From Oscillatoriales cyanobacterium RM2_1_1 (GTDB lineage: Bacteria; Cyanobacteriota; Cyanobacteriia; Cyanobacteriales; Microcoleaceae), in contig JAAURB010000011.1 in NCBI GenBank assembly GCA_012033335.1, positions 1 to 64,000 of the forward strand: a stretch of DNA of 64,000 nucleotides, read 5' to 3'. The first letter of the stretch is position 1, and each line of letters starts with the position of its first letter. Below, in pieces: positions 27,774-37,622 of this stretch. The translations under genes were made by a program, and so were the position numbers. The notes below the pieces were generated by a model. The model made no database searches. It saw only the letters and a list, made by a program, of their open reading frames with translations, and had not been told where the DNA came from.

Positions 27774-29471
27774 TTACATCCGGTCAATCCGATCAATCTT
27801 TCTCAGCAATCGTAAGAACGCTAAACCCATAATGAGCGCTAAAACTACCATCAATAGGGCTGCCCCAACCTTGTCACTGATCAACAGCAGCGTCGCTGAC
27901 AGGGTAAAGGCTCCGAGCAGCAAAGCGTAGTTGGTGCTCATTTGCATCGTACTGACCCGCCGTAACGCCCGATCAGTCTCCGTGGCGCGAATCCGCATCC
28001 GCAGATCCCCCTGTTCTAGCCGATCCAGGGTATCATCAATTCGTCGGGGAAGACCCAAAGCACTGGAGCTAACCTGGGCGGCCTGACGACCCAATTCATT
28101 AAACAAGCTATTGGCAGTTTCTGGAACATTGGCATTTGACATAAGCTGCATCGCAAATGGTTGAGCGACCTCCATAAAGTTAAACTCAGGATCTAATCCC
28201 TTACCTACGCCCTCAAGGGTTGAAAACGCCCGCATCACAAACGTAAACGTAGCTGGAAACCGAAATGGCTGATCGTAGGCAATCTCATACAGGTCATCAC
28301 TGATTGCCGCCACAGACTGATGTTCGAACGGCTTATCCATGAAGTTATCCAGCATGTACTGGATTGATCGCCTGGCTGGCCCCAAATCCTCCGTCGGCGC
28401 TAATACCCCCATGGCCACCAGAGATTGGACAACCCGGGTGGCATCTTTTTGGGCAATCCCAAATAGGGTATCCATCAGCCGTTCCCGCAAGTTTGAGGTG
28501 ATCTGGCCCATCATCCCAAAGTCATAGAAAATCAGTTGGCCTTCAGGACTAACTGCCAAATTCCCAGGATGGGGATCGGCATGAAAGAAACCATCATTCA
28601 GTAATTGTCGCAAATAGGCCTCAGCCCCTAGATGGGCTAAGCGACGACGATCCAGTCCAGAGGCTTCCAGGGCTTCATAGTTGCTGATCTTGATGCCCGG
28701 TAAGTATTCTAAGGTTAGTACCCGAGGAGAAGAGTACTGCCAGAACACTCTGGGAACCTTCACCCAGTCACACTCCCGAAAATTACGCCGGAAGGTGTCG
28801 GCATTGCGACCTTCCACCAGATAGTCAATCTCTAACCAGAGAATCCGGCAACATTCCTCATAGATACCCATCCAGTCCCGACCCCGGCCCCAGTCCGGAT
28901 GATTCTGAAAGTAGCGGGCAATCCCCTTTAAAATTGCTAGGTCAACTTCAAATAATCGCTTGAGGCCAGGCCGCTGAACCTTAACAACAACTTCAGCCCC
29001 AGAATGCAGCTTTGCCTTGTGAACCTGCCCTAGACTGGCGGCAGCCAATGGCACCGGGTCAAAGCTGCGAAACAATTGGGAAACCGTCTTGCCAAAGTCC
29101 TGCTCGATGATTTCCTCGCAGAGTTCGTAGCTAAAAGCTGGCACCCTATCCTGGAGTTTTGCCAGTTCCTCGACATATTCCTTCGGGAATAAATCCGCCC
29201 GAGTCGAGAATAACTGCCCAATCTTGATGAAGGTTGGCCCCAGATCCAGTAATCCCTCCCGTACCCAGATCGCCTGGGATCGGCGGCGGGAGAGTTTGTT
29301 CTCTTCGGTATAACCTTTGCGATAGCTCCACTGTTTCTTGTCAACCCAAAGCCACGACAGCCAGGTCAAAACAAATGCCCAAATATCCAGGGAGCGCCGC
29401 TGCCGAGAATAATTCTTCCGATTCCAGCGATAAACCTTCGCCTTTCTTGATCCTGAAGCAGTCACAGCCAT
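27774..29471 (-). CDS. ABC1/AarF/UbiB atypical kinase
   Basis: The protein is 565 residues from the ATG at 29471, chosen for the GAGGGA six bases upstream and because homology begins at YRWNRKNYSRQRR. An in-frame start at 29609 would add a poor 46 residues. The family motifs are intact: KxGQ in FIKIGQLFSTR, Ala-rich AAASLGQVHKA, VKVQRPG, HADPHPGNL and the metal-binding YDFGMMGQ. Two membrane helices lie near the C-terminus (YALLLGAFTLSATLLLI, LLMVVLALIMGLAFL). Cyanobacterial members are linked to quinone and lipid metabolism in thylakoids; the exact substrate is not known. Confidence 0.93.
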   Translation of the reverse strand: MAVTASGSRKAKVYRWNRKNYSRQRRSLDIWAFVLTWLSWLWVDKKQWSYRKGYTEENKLSRRRSQAIWVREGLLDLGPTFIKIGQLFSTRADLFPKEYVEELAKLQDRVPAFSYELCEEIIEQDFGKTVSQLFRSFDPVPLAAASLGQVHKAKLHSGAEVVVKVQRPGLKRLFEVDLAILKGIARYFQNHPDWGRGRDWMGIYEECCRILWLEIDYLVEGRNADTFRRNFRECDWVKVPRVFWQYSSPRVLTLEYLPGIKISNYEALEASGLDRRRLAHLGAEAYLRQLLNDGFFHADPHPGNLAVSPEGQLIFYDFGMMGQITSNLRERLMDTLFGIAQKDATRVVQSLVAMGVLAPTEDLGPARRSIQYMLDNFMDKPFEHQSVAAISDDLYEIAYDQPFRFPATFTFVMRAFSTLEGVGKGLDPEFNFMEVAQPFAMQLMSNANVPETANSLFNELGRQAAQVSSSALGLPRRIDDTLDRLEQGDLRMRIRATETDRALRRVSTMQMSTNYALLLGAFTLSATLLLISDKVGAALLMVVLALIMGLAFLRLLRKIDRIDRM

Positions 29472-29651
29472 AGATATTCCCTCAACGGCACGCTGATCGT
29501 ATCGTCGGGAATGGATTGAGTCATCTGCAGGAGCGGCCACTCGAGTATCCAAAATCTTGTCTCTAAAGAAACTAATCGAACTGAACTTAATCGCATCTAA
29601 TTGAATCAAACCGGATCACAGTCCACTAAAGCCTAAACGAGTCCCAAGCCC

Positions 29652-29981
29652 TCAAGCTTGGTTGCGATAACGTTGCAGCTCAGAGCGAACTTGAGCAATC
29701 TCTGCCCGCAACTCGTCAATGGTCGCCTGTAAATCTACAGATTGGGTACGAACACTAGAAGGGCTAGAGTAAGCTGCTGGAGAATTCTGGACGACTGCCT
29801 GAGCTTCCCGGTCAGCCCGAGCAATAACATGCTCTGTGAACTGCCGCAGATTTTCCCGCTGCTCAGCATCAAACTTACCCAGCTCACTCAGGCCATTAGT
29901 AAAAACATTTTCTAGCTGTTCGTAGAGACCTTCTGCTAAAGCTCGGCCCACAAAAAAAGCATCAACGGCTGGCTTAGTCAT
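29652..29981 (-). CDS. DUF6825-like small conserved protein
   Basis: The protein is 109 residues from the ATG at 29981 (a GTG 15 nt upstream is possible). The N-terminal half is helical with conserved-looking AVDAFFVGRALAEGLYEQLENVFTNG. The C-terminal third is a coiled coil (LQATIDELRAEIAQVRSELQRY). The pattern resembles a cyanobacteria/plastid family of unknown function (DUF6825 as I recall). It lies between the ABC1 kinase gene and the pseudokinase gene on the same strand, with separate spacing. Confidence 0.7.
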   Translation of the reverse strand: MTKPAVDAFFVGRALAEGLYEQLENVFTNGLSELGKFDAEQRENLRQFTEHVIARADREAQAVVQNSPAAYSSPSSVRTQSVDLQATIDELRAEIAQVRSELQRYRNQA

Positions 29982-30132
29982 AAAAACTCTACTCACTAAT
30001 TTTTGATAACTTCCGTTACAAATTATAACTGTTCCTGCCCATTCCGAGGAGATTTTCGTGCTCTTTGTTACTTATCTGTTACCTATTCTTCGGGATTGAG
30101 GGCTGATGGCGCTTGAGGTAATTGCCCCTGCA

Positions 30133-32067
30133 TTAGGAGGCGGAGTCGAAGGGTGAACCGGACTGTACTTCTGGATACCGGCTTTGACCAGGAGCCTCAA
30201 ACTGAGCCGGATCACTGGGGTTATAGGGAATATACAGCGGCGGGTTCGGATTGTATCCGGACGGGTCAGGTAGAGGAATCGGCGGCAACTCATCAGGATT
30301 GGGGTCAGAGGGGTTAACCTCAAAGGGAATTGATTGTTGTAAATTTGTCTCAGTTCCTGATGGCGAATTGGATTGTCTCATCCCATTCTGGGGTATCGGG
30401 GGCAGATCCTCTAGGTTCGAATCGTCAAGCTTTGATGGTTCCTCCTGCCAGTAAAAATCCCGAGCAGGCCGAGTTCCTCGATTGAATCGCTGCCGGGTCT
30501 CCCCGGGGGGAATAGGGGTTTTCGGGTCAAATTCAGTGTTAAATTCGGTTTGGTCTCGATCTGAGAGAGTTGGGTCGAGACGATTGGAATCGAGAGCGTC
30601 CGAGGTCTCAGGATTTACCCCGTCTGAATCGTCTTCCAGGGGAGCTTCTAAGGGGTCAGACTGACCTGGAATTGGCGGCAGTTCATCTGTCTCTAGAGAC
30701 TTAAGTTTATTTTTTTCTAGATCTTCAGAGGTGTCATTCTCCCGAATTCCTGGATCAAAATCCCGTTCCCCCCGAAATCGAAACAAGGGCCGATTGCGCT
30801 GGCGAACAATCGATGGATCTTCAAAGGTTGGCTTGGAGGGATCATAGGTGGGCAGGCTCTCCTCAGATGACTGTCGGGATAGAATTGCTTTGGGAGCCAG
30901 GGTACGGCTGTAGAACCGGGTAAAGGCAAACCCTAGCCATCCAGAAAACAGGGCGGTAAATACTACCAAACCCGACACCGTTTTCCAGGAAAGAGCAGGC
31001 TGAGGGCGCAATCCAGGAAAGTGGGGCTTTGAATTTGGCGTTGAAGTTGAGCCTGGGGAATCCGGCAGAGAAGGTTGAGTTGAATCTGCAGTCGAGTCAT
31101 GGACTGGGACAGCCGGGGGATTGGTTGGATGGGTCATCATTGAATGGGGTGGCAATTGGATGGGTTTGGAACTTGCCTCTAGGGTTGATCCTGCTTCTAT
31201 CACAGGAGCGGAGGATTGGGGAAACAAAGATAACCACTGCTCAACGGTTTGGGGACGATGCTGGGGCTCTAGCTCCAACCCCCAAAGAATCAAACGTTCA
31301 AGGGTGGGGGTGAGGGGAGAGTGCAGATGGGGCAAACCTCGTTGGGGCTGCCCCAGAAGGGTTTGAGTGGTCTGACTCAACAATAGGGGAGCCTCCAGGG
31401 GAGGCTTCCCGGTCAGAAGACTGTAAAAAACTGCCGCCAACCCATAGATATCAGTGGCGGGACTCAAGGGTTCATGGGGTAAATATTGTTCAATGGCTGC
31501 ATAACCCCCGGTTAAGCTCCGACTCCGGATTGGGGACGAGGCTTGAGCCTGGGTCAACTCACTTGTCAGCCCAAACCCTGACAGGATAACTTGTTGGGTT
31601 CCTGAACATTGCAAAATCACAGATGGATCCAAGTTACAGTGCAAAACTCCTCGATGATGGGCCACACTCAGGGCCAAAGCCACCTGACGAATCACCTGGG
31701 TCGCTTGGGGAATGGAGTAGGGAGACTGGCTTTGCAGAATAGTTGCCAGAGTCTTCCCGGTACTGTCCGCTATCACCATAAAGGGCAAGCCACGCTCTTC
31801 AAATACCCTCAGGACTCGAATCAGGCTAGGGCATTGACAATGATAGAGATGCTGGGCAATCGTTTTGAAGTGTAGATGCAAATGGCTAAAATCTGGTCGA
31901 TGACGAAGCTGAGGATTCAGGGTCTTGATCAGAATAGGACATCCTTTAAATAGGTCAACTCCTAGAAAGACTAGCTCAAATTCATTGCGATAGAGCAGGC
32001 TCCTCAATCCGTATTGACCATTCTGAAATTTGGTTTCAGTACTTAAATCTTTGGGTATGACTACCAA
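30133..32067 (-). CDS. Ser/Thr protein kinase-like pseudokinase with membrane helix and disordered tail
   Basis: The 644-residue protein has a TTG start with GGGAGA nine bases before it. Residues ~18-280 follow the kinase fold. The VAIK Lys is kept (ILIK, K48), but the catalytic loop reads H143-C-N145-L-D-P instead of HRDLKP, and the DFG is GFG (164-166). Both catalytic aspartates are therefore gone. A linker leads to a membrane helix at ~365-385 (TVSGLVVFTALFSGWLGFAF), then a ~255-residue acidic, Pro/Ser/Asp-rich tail, probably disordered and outside the membrane. It is likely a regulatory pseudokinase rather than an active one. Neighbours give no partner. Confidence 0.82.
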   Translation of the reverse strand: MVVIPKDLSTETKFQNGQYGLRSLLYRNEFELVFLGVDLFKGCPILIKTLNPQLRHRPDFSHLHLHFKTIAQHLYHCQCPSLIRVLRVFEERGLPFMVIADSTGKTLATILQSQSPYSIPQATQVIRQVALALSVAHHRGVLHCNLDPSVILQCSGTQQVILSGFGLTSELTQAQASSPIRSRSLTGGYAAIEQYLPHEPLSPATDIYGLAAVFYSLLTGKPPLEAPLLLSQTTQTLLGQPQRGLPHLHSPLTPTLERLILWGLELEPQHRPQTVEQWLSLFPQSSAPVIEAGSTLEASSKPIQLPPHSMMTHPTNPPAVPVHDSTADSTQPSLPDSPGSTSTPNSKPHFPGLRPQPALSWKTVSGLVVFTALFSGWLGFAFTRFYSRTLAPKAILSRQSSEESLPTYDPSKPTFEDPSIVRQRNRPLFRFRGERDFDPGIRENDTSEDLEKNKLKSLETDELPPIPGQSDPLEAPLEDDSDGVNPETSDALDSNRLDPTLSDRDQTEFNTEFDPKTPIPPGETRQRFNRGTRPARDFYWQEEPSKLDDSNLEDLPPIPQNGMRQSNSPSGTETNLQQSIPFEVNPSDPNPDELPPIPLPDPSGYNPNPPLYIPYNPSDPAQFEAPGQSRYPEVQSGSPFDSAS

Positions 32068-32231
32068 ATCATTTCTCCCTTGCGGTTCTACTCTAGCCCC
32101 TTTATCGTCTGCCAGCAGACTTCCCCCGGTTAGTCTATCGTGGCTCTAGGCATTGTAACTCATTCTTAAGAGGCAAAATTAATCCGGTCAAATAAATTCT
32201 ATATAAGTCTCAGATAAACCTTGTATAGATG

Positions 32232-33238
32232 TCATACACTTTTATCTCCCTGAATTCCGGGGGGTTTCTTCCCCGTGTTGCGAACGTTGACAACTTGATT
32301 TAAAAGATCAAACCAGAAGGACGATCCCATGGACGTGGCGATCGCCGTTAAGCTCCACCCCAGTAAAACCCGCAAGACCTTGAGAACATCTGTCCGAGGC
32401 TCAAGGGCTTGACCAAACTGCCCGATCAAATTCTCAGCCGACCAGCCGACGGGTAACATTGAAACCTCCGCCAATAGGGCAAAGACATCCAGTTGATTCC
32501 CGGAAGGAGTGAGGTTTTCCGGTGGATAGATCAGGCTGGATTGCTCAAAGGTTTGCAGGAGTCGCTCTTGAAGCAACGGTTCCTCCGCCAGCCGATTGGC
32601 CATATTCAGGGTATCGGCGTTTAGGACAATCGCCAGGATCAATCCAATTAGTAAAGTGTGCGATCGCACCCGTCGCTTGTATACCCCTGAAGCCCGTTCC
32701 ATGGCCTGGGTAAACCAGATGGTCAGTTCCCGTTGTAGGGCTTGTAGATAGGAGGTTTCTAGATTGGTTTGTAGGGTAGCCTGTAACCCCAGCACCTTAA
32801 ACAATTCAATTCGATCCGGATAAGAACCGTTTGTAGGGACTGACTATTCAAAGCTGCCGTCAAACGGCTGTAATCCAGTTGGCTTTCCGGGGAGTGGTTC
32901 AGCAGTGGTTCAGCCGGTTCTGGGGTGAGGTTTAGTTGGGTCTGGGCTAAAATCACCCGAATCAAAGCCATGGCAAAGACATCATCAGGGATATAGGATG
33001 GGCCAATAAATCGATGGTTAACCTGTTGCTTATAATCCTTCAAAGACTTGATCAGAGGATGCTGATAAAGGAGCTGAGTCATCGACTCCCCCAACAGGGT
33101 TTGAATTGACTCGAATAGATTTCTGGCCCTGCCATCCCAGAAATAGGTTGATAGGAGTTCTTCTAACTCAGAAACCAGCAAGCTGAGGAGCGAGTAGATA
33201 AATAGCAAGCCAATCGCGACGTTAAGCAAACTTTCCAA
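32232..33238 (-). pseudogene. Membrane protein gene with frameshift at a CAATTCAATT repeat
   Basis: Two overlapping minus-strand frames form one protein of ~335 residues. The first (33238-32759) starts MESLLNVAIGLLFIYSLLSL with an N-terminal membrane helix. The second (32804-32232) continues FKVLGLQATLQTNLETSYLQ and holds another membrane segment (HTLLIGLILAIVLNAD) plus a hydrophobic C-terminal part. They join if the 5-bp tandem CAATT CAATT at 32802-32812 is reduced to one copy, or if one base is added there. Family unrecognised; helix-rich, probably a small cyanobacterial membrane protein. Confidence 0.65.
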
Positions 33239-33268
33239 ATCGTTTTGCTCCTGAAAGTTCTATTAAAT

Positions 33269-33372
33269 TAAGTAGTTGACGCAATTAATTAGAAGAAGTA
33301 GTAAGAGATTGATTTGGAGCTGAAGGGGGCCCTACCCCTTCCATTTAACAATTGATTACAACCACCCACTGA
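33269..33372. repeat. MITE-like element, copy B
   Basis: It shares the ends TAAGTAGTTGACGCAATTAATTAG and ...ACAACCACCCACT with copies at 21931, 53618 and 57696. The central hairpin (GAAGGGGGCCCTACCCCTTC) is shorter than in A and E. Confidence 0.65.
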
Positions 33373-33549
33373 CTCGTAAAAGTGTACTCACTGTTCGGGT
33401 TCCTGGACACAGGGTGCCACCTTCAACTGGTGGGTGCAGGAATAACTAACCGCCCAACCATCCCGATTCATAAACATTTACAATGAACTTGAGCTTATTT
33501 TAGACCCGCTTATAGACTTAGCTCAAACAACTCAGCTTGAAAAACTTTT

Positions 33550-34530
33550 ATGCCTTTAATTCGTATTCCTAAATCCTGGGAACTACCCGAAAGGATGGTG
33601 ACCCCTGAGTTGGCCTTCATGAATCGGCGCCAGTTTATGAAAAATCTCATCAGCGCTGGCCTAGGGATGGCAGCCGTCTCCCTGACCGCTTGTAACCGAT
33701 CCGAAGCAGAAGTCCAAACCATTACCAGCAATCTGGCTGAATTTCCTAACCTGACTCAAAATCCAAAGTTCAAGGATGTTGGTCGGGCAGTGACTTCTGA
33801 AGATTTTGCCACTCGATACAACAATTTTTACGAATTTGGTGGAACCAAGTCAATCTGGGAAGCGGCCCAAGCCCTACCAACCGAGAACTGGAGCGTCGAG
33901 GTCACCGGGTTAGTGAACAATCCCCAGACCTATGATATTGATGCCTTGATGCAAAAATTTCCCCTGGAAGAGCGGGTATATCGATTCCGCTGCGTCGAAG
34001 CCTGGGCCATGGTTGTGCCCTGGGTGGGGTTTCCCATGGCATCACTGATGAAAGATGTGGAGCCTAAGGATCAAGCAAAATTTGTCCGGTTCACCTCATT
34101 CTATGACCCAAAAATCACCAAAGGCCCTGGATTTTGGGCCTTGAACTATCCCTGGCCCTACACCGAAGGCTTGAGAATTGAAGAGATGGCCAATGATCTG
34201 GCTTTCTTCGCCGTTGGACTCTATGGCAAAACCCTACCCAAACAAAATGGAGCCCCTCTTCGCGCTGTTATCCCCTGGAAATATGGATTCAAAGGGGCAA
34301 AGTCGATTGTCAAGATTGAGTTTCTCGATCAACAGCCCCCGACCTTCTGGAATGTCCTGGCTCCCAATGAATATGGCTTTGAAGCCAATGTCAATCCTGA
34401 GGTTCCCCATCCCCGCTGGTCGCAAGCCACGGAACGCATCGTCACCAATGGTTCGAGCTCTTCCTGGGAAAAACAGCCAACGCTTCTGTACAACGGCTAT
34501 GAAAAATACGTCGGCAAGTTGTACAGTTAG
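33550..34530 (+). CDS. msrP: MsrP-type molybdopterin protein-methionine-sulfoxide reductase catalytic subunit
   Basis: The 326-residue protein has a twin-arginine-type N-terminus (NRRQFMKNLISAG, ~25-38) and an Ala-rich hydrophobic core ending in TACN, so export by Tat is likely. The molybdopterin-binding Cys is C148 in RFRCVEAW, followed by VPWVGFPM. The pattern matches MsrP (YedY), which reduces methionine sulfoxides of periplasmic proteins. No membrane haem subunit MsrQ is next to it, which is notable because the pair is often adjacent. It is convergent with cysK. Confidence 0.92.
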   Translation: MPLIRIPKSWELPERMVTPELAFMNRRQFMKNLISAGLGMAAVSLTACNRSEAEVQTITSNLAEFPNLTQNPKFKDVGRAVTSEDFATRYNNFYEFGGTKSIWEAAQALPTENWSVEVTGLVNNPQTYDIDALMQKFPLEERVYRFRCVEAWAMVVPWVGFPMASLMKDVEPKDQAKFVRFTSFYDPKITKGPGFWALNYPWPYTEGLRIEEMANDLAFFAVGLYGKTLPKQNGAPLRAVIPWKYGFKGAKSIVKIEFLDQQPPTFWNVLAPNEYGFEANVNPEVPHPRWSQATERIVTNGSSSSWEKQPTLLYNGYEKYVGKLYS

Positions 34531-34584
34531 GCCCCCAAATCCTGGAGGTGAGTCTCAAGACTGCAAACTAGATAAACCAGGAAA

Positions 34585-35547
34585 TCAGGCCATCAGGGCT
34601 GGTTCCCGTTGATCCATTTCCTGGAACATAGGAGTGCTGAGATAGCGCTCTCCAAAACTGGGCTGAATCATCACAATTAATTTGCCCTGATTGTTGGGCC
34701 GTTGGCCAACCTGAATGGCTGCCCATAGCGCTGCACCGGAGGAGATCCCAGAGAGAATCCCTTCTTCCTTGGCTAAACGCCGTCCGTAGTGCATGGCATC
34801 TTCATCAGAAACTCGCACGACTTCATCAATCAGGTCAGTCCTCAAAACATCGGGAATAAATCCAGCCCCGATCCCCTGAATTTTATGGGGGCCAGGATTG
34901 CCCCCGGATATCACTGGACTGTTCGTGGGTTCAACGGCGATCGCCTGAAAAGTTGGTTTCTTTTGTTTAAGGGCTTCCGCAATTCCGGTAATCGTTCCCC
35001 CGGTTCCAACCCCTGCGATCAGGATATCAACTCGTCCCTCCGTGTCTTCCCAGATCTCCTGGGCCGTGGTCTGGCGGTGAATTTCTGGATTGGCTGGATT
35101 TTGGAACTGTTGCAACATGTAGGCATTGAGGGTAGAATCCACAATTTCCTGAGCCCGCTGGATCGCCCCCTTCATGCCCATGGGCCCGGGAGTGAGTTCT
35201 AGCTGAGCCCCGTAGGCTTTTAACATAGCTCGCCGCTCCAAACTCATGGTTTCTGGCATGGTCAGAATAAGCTGATAGCCCTTGGCGGCGGCAGCCATCG
35301 CCAGGGCTATGCCAGTATTGCCCGAGGTCGGCTCCACTAATATAGTCTTACCCGGGGCAATCATTCCCTCCCGTTCTGCGGCATTGATCATATTCACTCC
35401 AATCCGATCTTTCACAGAAGCGGCTGGATTCATCCCTTCTAGTTTCACAATGATTTGAGCCAGACATCCTTCCGATTGAGGAATGGAATTCAGTTGAACG
35501 AGGGGAGTTCGACCGACCAGCTCAGTAATATTATGGGCGATTTTCAT
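34585..35547 (-). CDS. cysK: Cysteine synthase (O-acetylserine sulfhydrylase)
   Basis: The 320-residue PLP enzyme converts O-acetylserine and sulfide to cysteine in the cytoplasm. PLP Lys is K46 in [11 protein letters not shown]. The phosphate/substrate loop [11 protein letters not shown] and glycine-rich [10 protein letters not shown] are present, as is the SSGAALWA segment near the C-terminus. Length is normal. An AGGA lies before the ATG. The gene stands alone. Confidence 0.96.
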   Translation of the reverse strand: MKIAHNITELVGRTPLVQLNSIPQSEGCLAQIIVKLEGMNPAASVKDRIGVNMINAAEREGMIAPGKTILVEPTSGNTGIALAMAAAAKGYQLILTMPETMSLERRAMLKAYGAQLELTPGPMGMKGAIQRAQEIVDSTLNAYMLQQFQNPANPEIHRQTTAQEIWEDTEGRVDILIAGVGTGGTITGIAEALKQKKPTFQAIAVEPTNSPVISGGNPGPHKIQGIGAGFIPDVLRTDLIDEVVRVSDEDAMHYGRRLAKEEGILSGISSGAALWAAIQVGQRPNNQGKLIVMIQPSFGERYLSTPMFQEMDQREPALMA

Positions 35548-35832
35548 GGCTGTAAATCCTTTTTAAATCCTTTTGAGACGTTAACAATTGCTACAGAATC
35601 ATCCTGAATCAGTCATGAATCAGGACAGGTATTCAATCATTAGCATAACCCTTAGGGTTGACACAGGCACTGCATTTAGCATCTTATTTGTCACTGCAAG
35701 AGTTGTCACTGAAATCGGTTGCTGACTAATGACTAAAGCCTATCCAATAAATTTCTGTAAGTAAATTCATAACACATACATTAGAAATTGCTGTTCCAGG
35801 TTAACGGTTTAACAACTTTTTAAGATTTACGT

Positions 35833-36327
35833 TCAGACTCCAGGGAGAGTGAAATGGCTCTGGGTGGAAGGCTGCAATTGAATATCAACTTGATCAAGCT
35901 TTTTAGAGGAAAAGGTCAAAAAATGTCCAAATGCCCCCACTGTTTTGTAGCGCCGATCAAAAACGTCCGTGGTATAAATGCTAAACAATACTGCGTTCTG
36001 GCGCTGAGTCCCTTTATCTAAGTATCCTTCGATAGCTTGACGCTGATCCGTGACCACTGAGCTACAAAAGTTGACAATGGACTTAGAAAAGTTTTTCAGG
36101 AATTCGGGCAACTCAGATTCTTTACACCAGTTCTGCTTGACTTCCTGGGCGAGTTTATTAGAGGCGTAATTTAAGTAGCTTTTTTCAGAAGGATTGGTAA
36201 AAGCCATTGTTCCTGCCAGAATAGCCAGGGCGATCGCGGCTTTACTCAAACAGCCCCCTAAATTTGATTTACCTTTTTTGGCTGCCGCATCTTGATGTTC
36301 AGAAATATCCACTAGTTTTCTTACCAT
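35833..36327 (-). CDS. DUF4359 family protein
   Basis: The 164-residue protein has one hydrophobic segment at ~28-44 (LSKAAIALAILAGTMAFTNP) and a C-terminal soluble domain with three or four Cys (NWCKE, NFCSS) that may form a disulfide. The FTNPSEKSYLNYA motif just after the helix is typical of the DUF4359 family of cyanobacteria as I recall it. It is probably anchored and exported. Function unknown. Confidence 0.75.
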   Translation of the reverse strand: MVRKLVDISEHQDAAAKKGKSNLGGCLSKAAIALAILAGTMAFTNPSEKSYLNYASNKLAQEVKQNWCKESELPEFLKNFSKSIVNFCSSVVTDQRQAIEGYLDKGTQRQNAVLFSIYTTDVFDRRYKTVGAFGHFLTFSSKKLDQVDIQLQPSTQSHFTLPGV

Positions 36328-36332
36328 TACTT

Positions 36333-36367
36333 AATCTTCAAATCCAATCTTCAAATCCAATCTTTGA
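36333..36367. repeat. 13-bp tandem duplication upstream of DUF4359 gene
   Basis: AATCTTCAAATCC is repeated at 36333-36345 and 36346-36358, followed by a partial third copy. It lies directly upstream of the DUF4359 gene, in its probable promoter/leader. Confidence 0.75.
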
Positions 36368-36509
36368 ATTAATCAATTAATAATCCTGGCTTTGATCTTG
36401 ACCTTGATTTTGATCTTAGTTTCAATTTTAATCTCTGATCCAATGGTCGAGATCGTGCTGGACTCGACCTATTAATTAGGTGACCAATCTCAATCATTAC
36501 GGATCCAAA

Positions 36510-37466
36510 TTATCTGGATTTCATGCGATCAATTTCCTGTTGCAGAGTTTCAATCTGGCGACGGAGGGTTTCAACCTCTTCAACTGATTCCTCAACGTCT
36601 TCAACTGGGGGCGCTGCCGATGAGCGCTGATAATTCCCACGCTGAATTTGACCATAGTGTTCGGAGACTGACCACTCTTTCAAGTAGTGAATTCTCTCCA
36701 CTGGAAAAGGATGGGTTAACATAGTGCCTTGACCTCCATTGTAGAGCAAGAATTTGTAGATCTGGTTGAGGTTATCGTGATCCAGATTTTGATATCGCTC
36801 TGCCTGCTGGATAAATTCTTCCAGGTTGCACTCTTGAGCATATTTCAAACTCACACCAGCCATCTGCATCATCGATCCTATGACGCTGTTGAGATCATCT
36901 GTGACTAACAAAGCGGCCCGATCAGCCGAGAGTTCTGCCTTGCGCCGCCATTCATAGAAGCCATAAATCAAGCCACTACTGACCAGGCTACCAATTCCCA
37001 AGGTCAAATCCCCCAAGGTGGAAGCCACACCCATTGCCCAAATTGCCATCTGATTTAAGATCGAATGACCACATTTGATATGCCCTAACTCATGGGCAAG
37101 AATTCCTTGTAGTGCTGACTCATTGACTAAATCTAGAAGTCCCGTATTGATCACCACATAGGGCCGTTCTTTTCCTAGAGAATAGCTATTAACCTGAGGG
37201 TTTTGGGCAACAAACAAGTCGGGTACGGGAGAGATGTCCAAATCCCGGACACAATCCTGAAACACACGATCAACAGAGGCATATTGCCGGGCTCCAACCT
37301 GAATACTATTCCCCATCAAATAAACATATTGGGGGCGTTCGTAAAGAAACTCCACAAATTTACTGGCAATCAAATCAAATCCTGGGACGCTGCGAAGAGA
37401 AGCCTCCGCTTGTCGATCCAGAGGATGGCGAAATGCTTCGCTGGAAATTCCGGGGTACGCTGGCAT
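36510..37466 (-). CDS. M48-family metallopeptidase with C-terminal coiled coil
   Basis: The 318-residue protein has an M48 zinc motif H125-E-L-G-H129 and the third-ligand region KAELSADRAALL. Two hydrophobic segments follow the motif (LNQMAIWAMGVAS, IGSLVSSGLIYGF), so it may sit at the membrane. The last ~30 residues are an amphipathic coiled coil (VETLRRQIETLQQEIDRM). The start carries PGISSEAFRHPLDRQ, usual for these cyanobacterial members. Role: probably protein quality control. Confidence 0.9.
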   Translation of the reverse strand: MPAYPGISSEAFRHPLDRQAEASLRSVPGFDLIASKFVEFLYERPQYVYLMGNSIQVGARQYASVDRVFQDCVRDLDISPVPDLFVAQNPQVNSYSLGKERPYVVINTGLLDLVNESALQGILAHELGHIKCGHSILNQMAIWAMGVASTLGDLTLGIGSLVSSGLIYGFYEWRRKAELSADRAALLVTDDLNSVIGSMMQMAGVSLKYAQECNLEEFIQQAERYQNLDHDNLNQIYKFLLYNGGQGTMLTHPFPVERIHYLKEWSVSEHYGQIQRGNYQRSSAAPPVEDVEESVEEVETLRRQIETLQQEIDRMKSR

Positions 37467-37622
37467 AGAACCACTATTAATTGATAATTTGAATCATACT
37501 AAAACTACTCGATCTCTGGGGCGAATTCCTCAAAATCTTTCCAGAGCTGACCGTGATTGTGTCAGAACTTCTTGGTTGATCAATGCTGCCACTGCTGCCT
37601 GCACCCCAAGATTTTCATCTTA

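Noticed and set aside
30409-30425. tRNA-like GGTTCGAATC
   Set aside because: It lies inside the pseudokinase coding sequence with no cloverleaf around it. I found no tRNA in the window.
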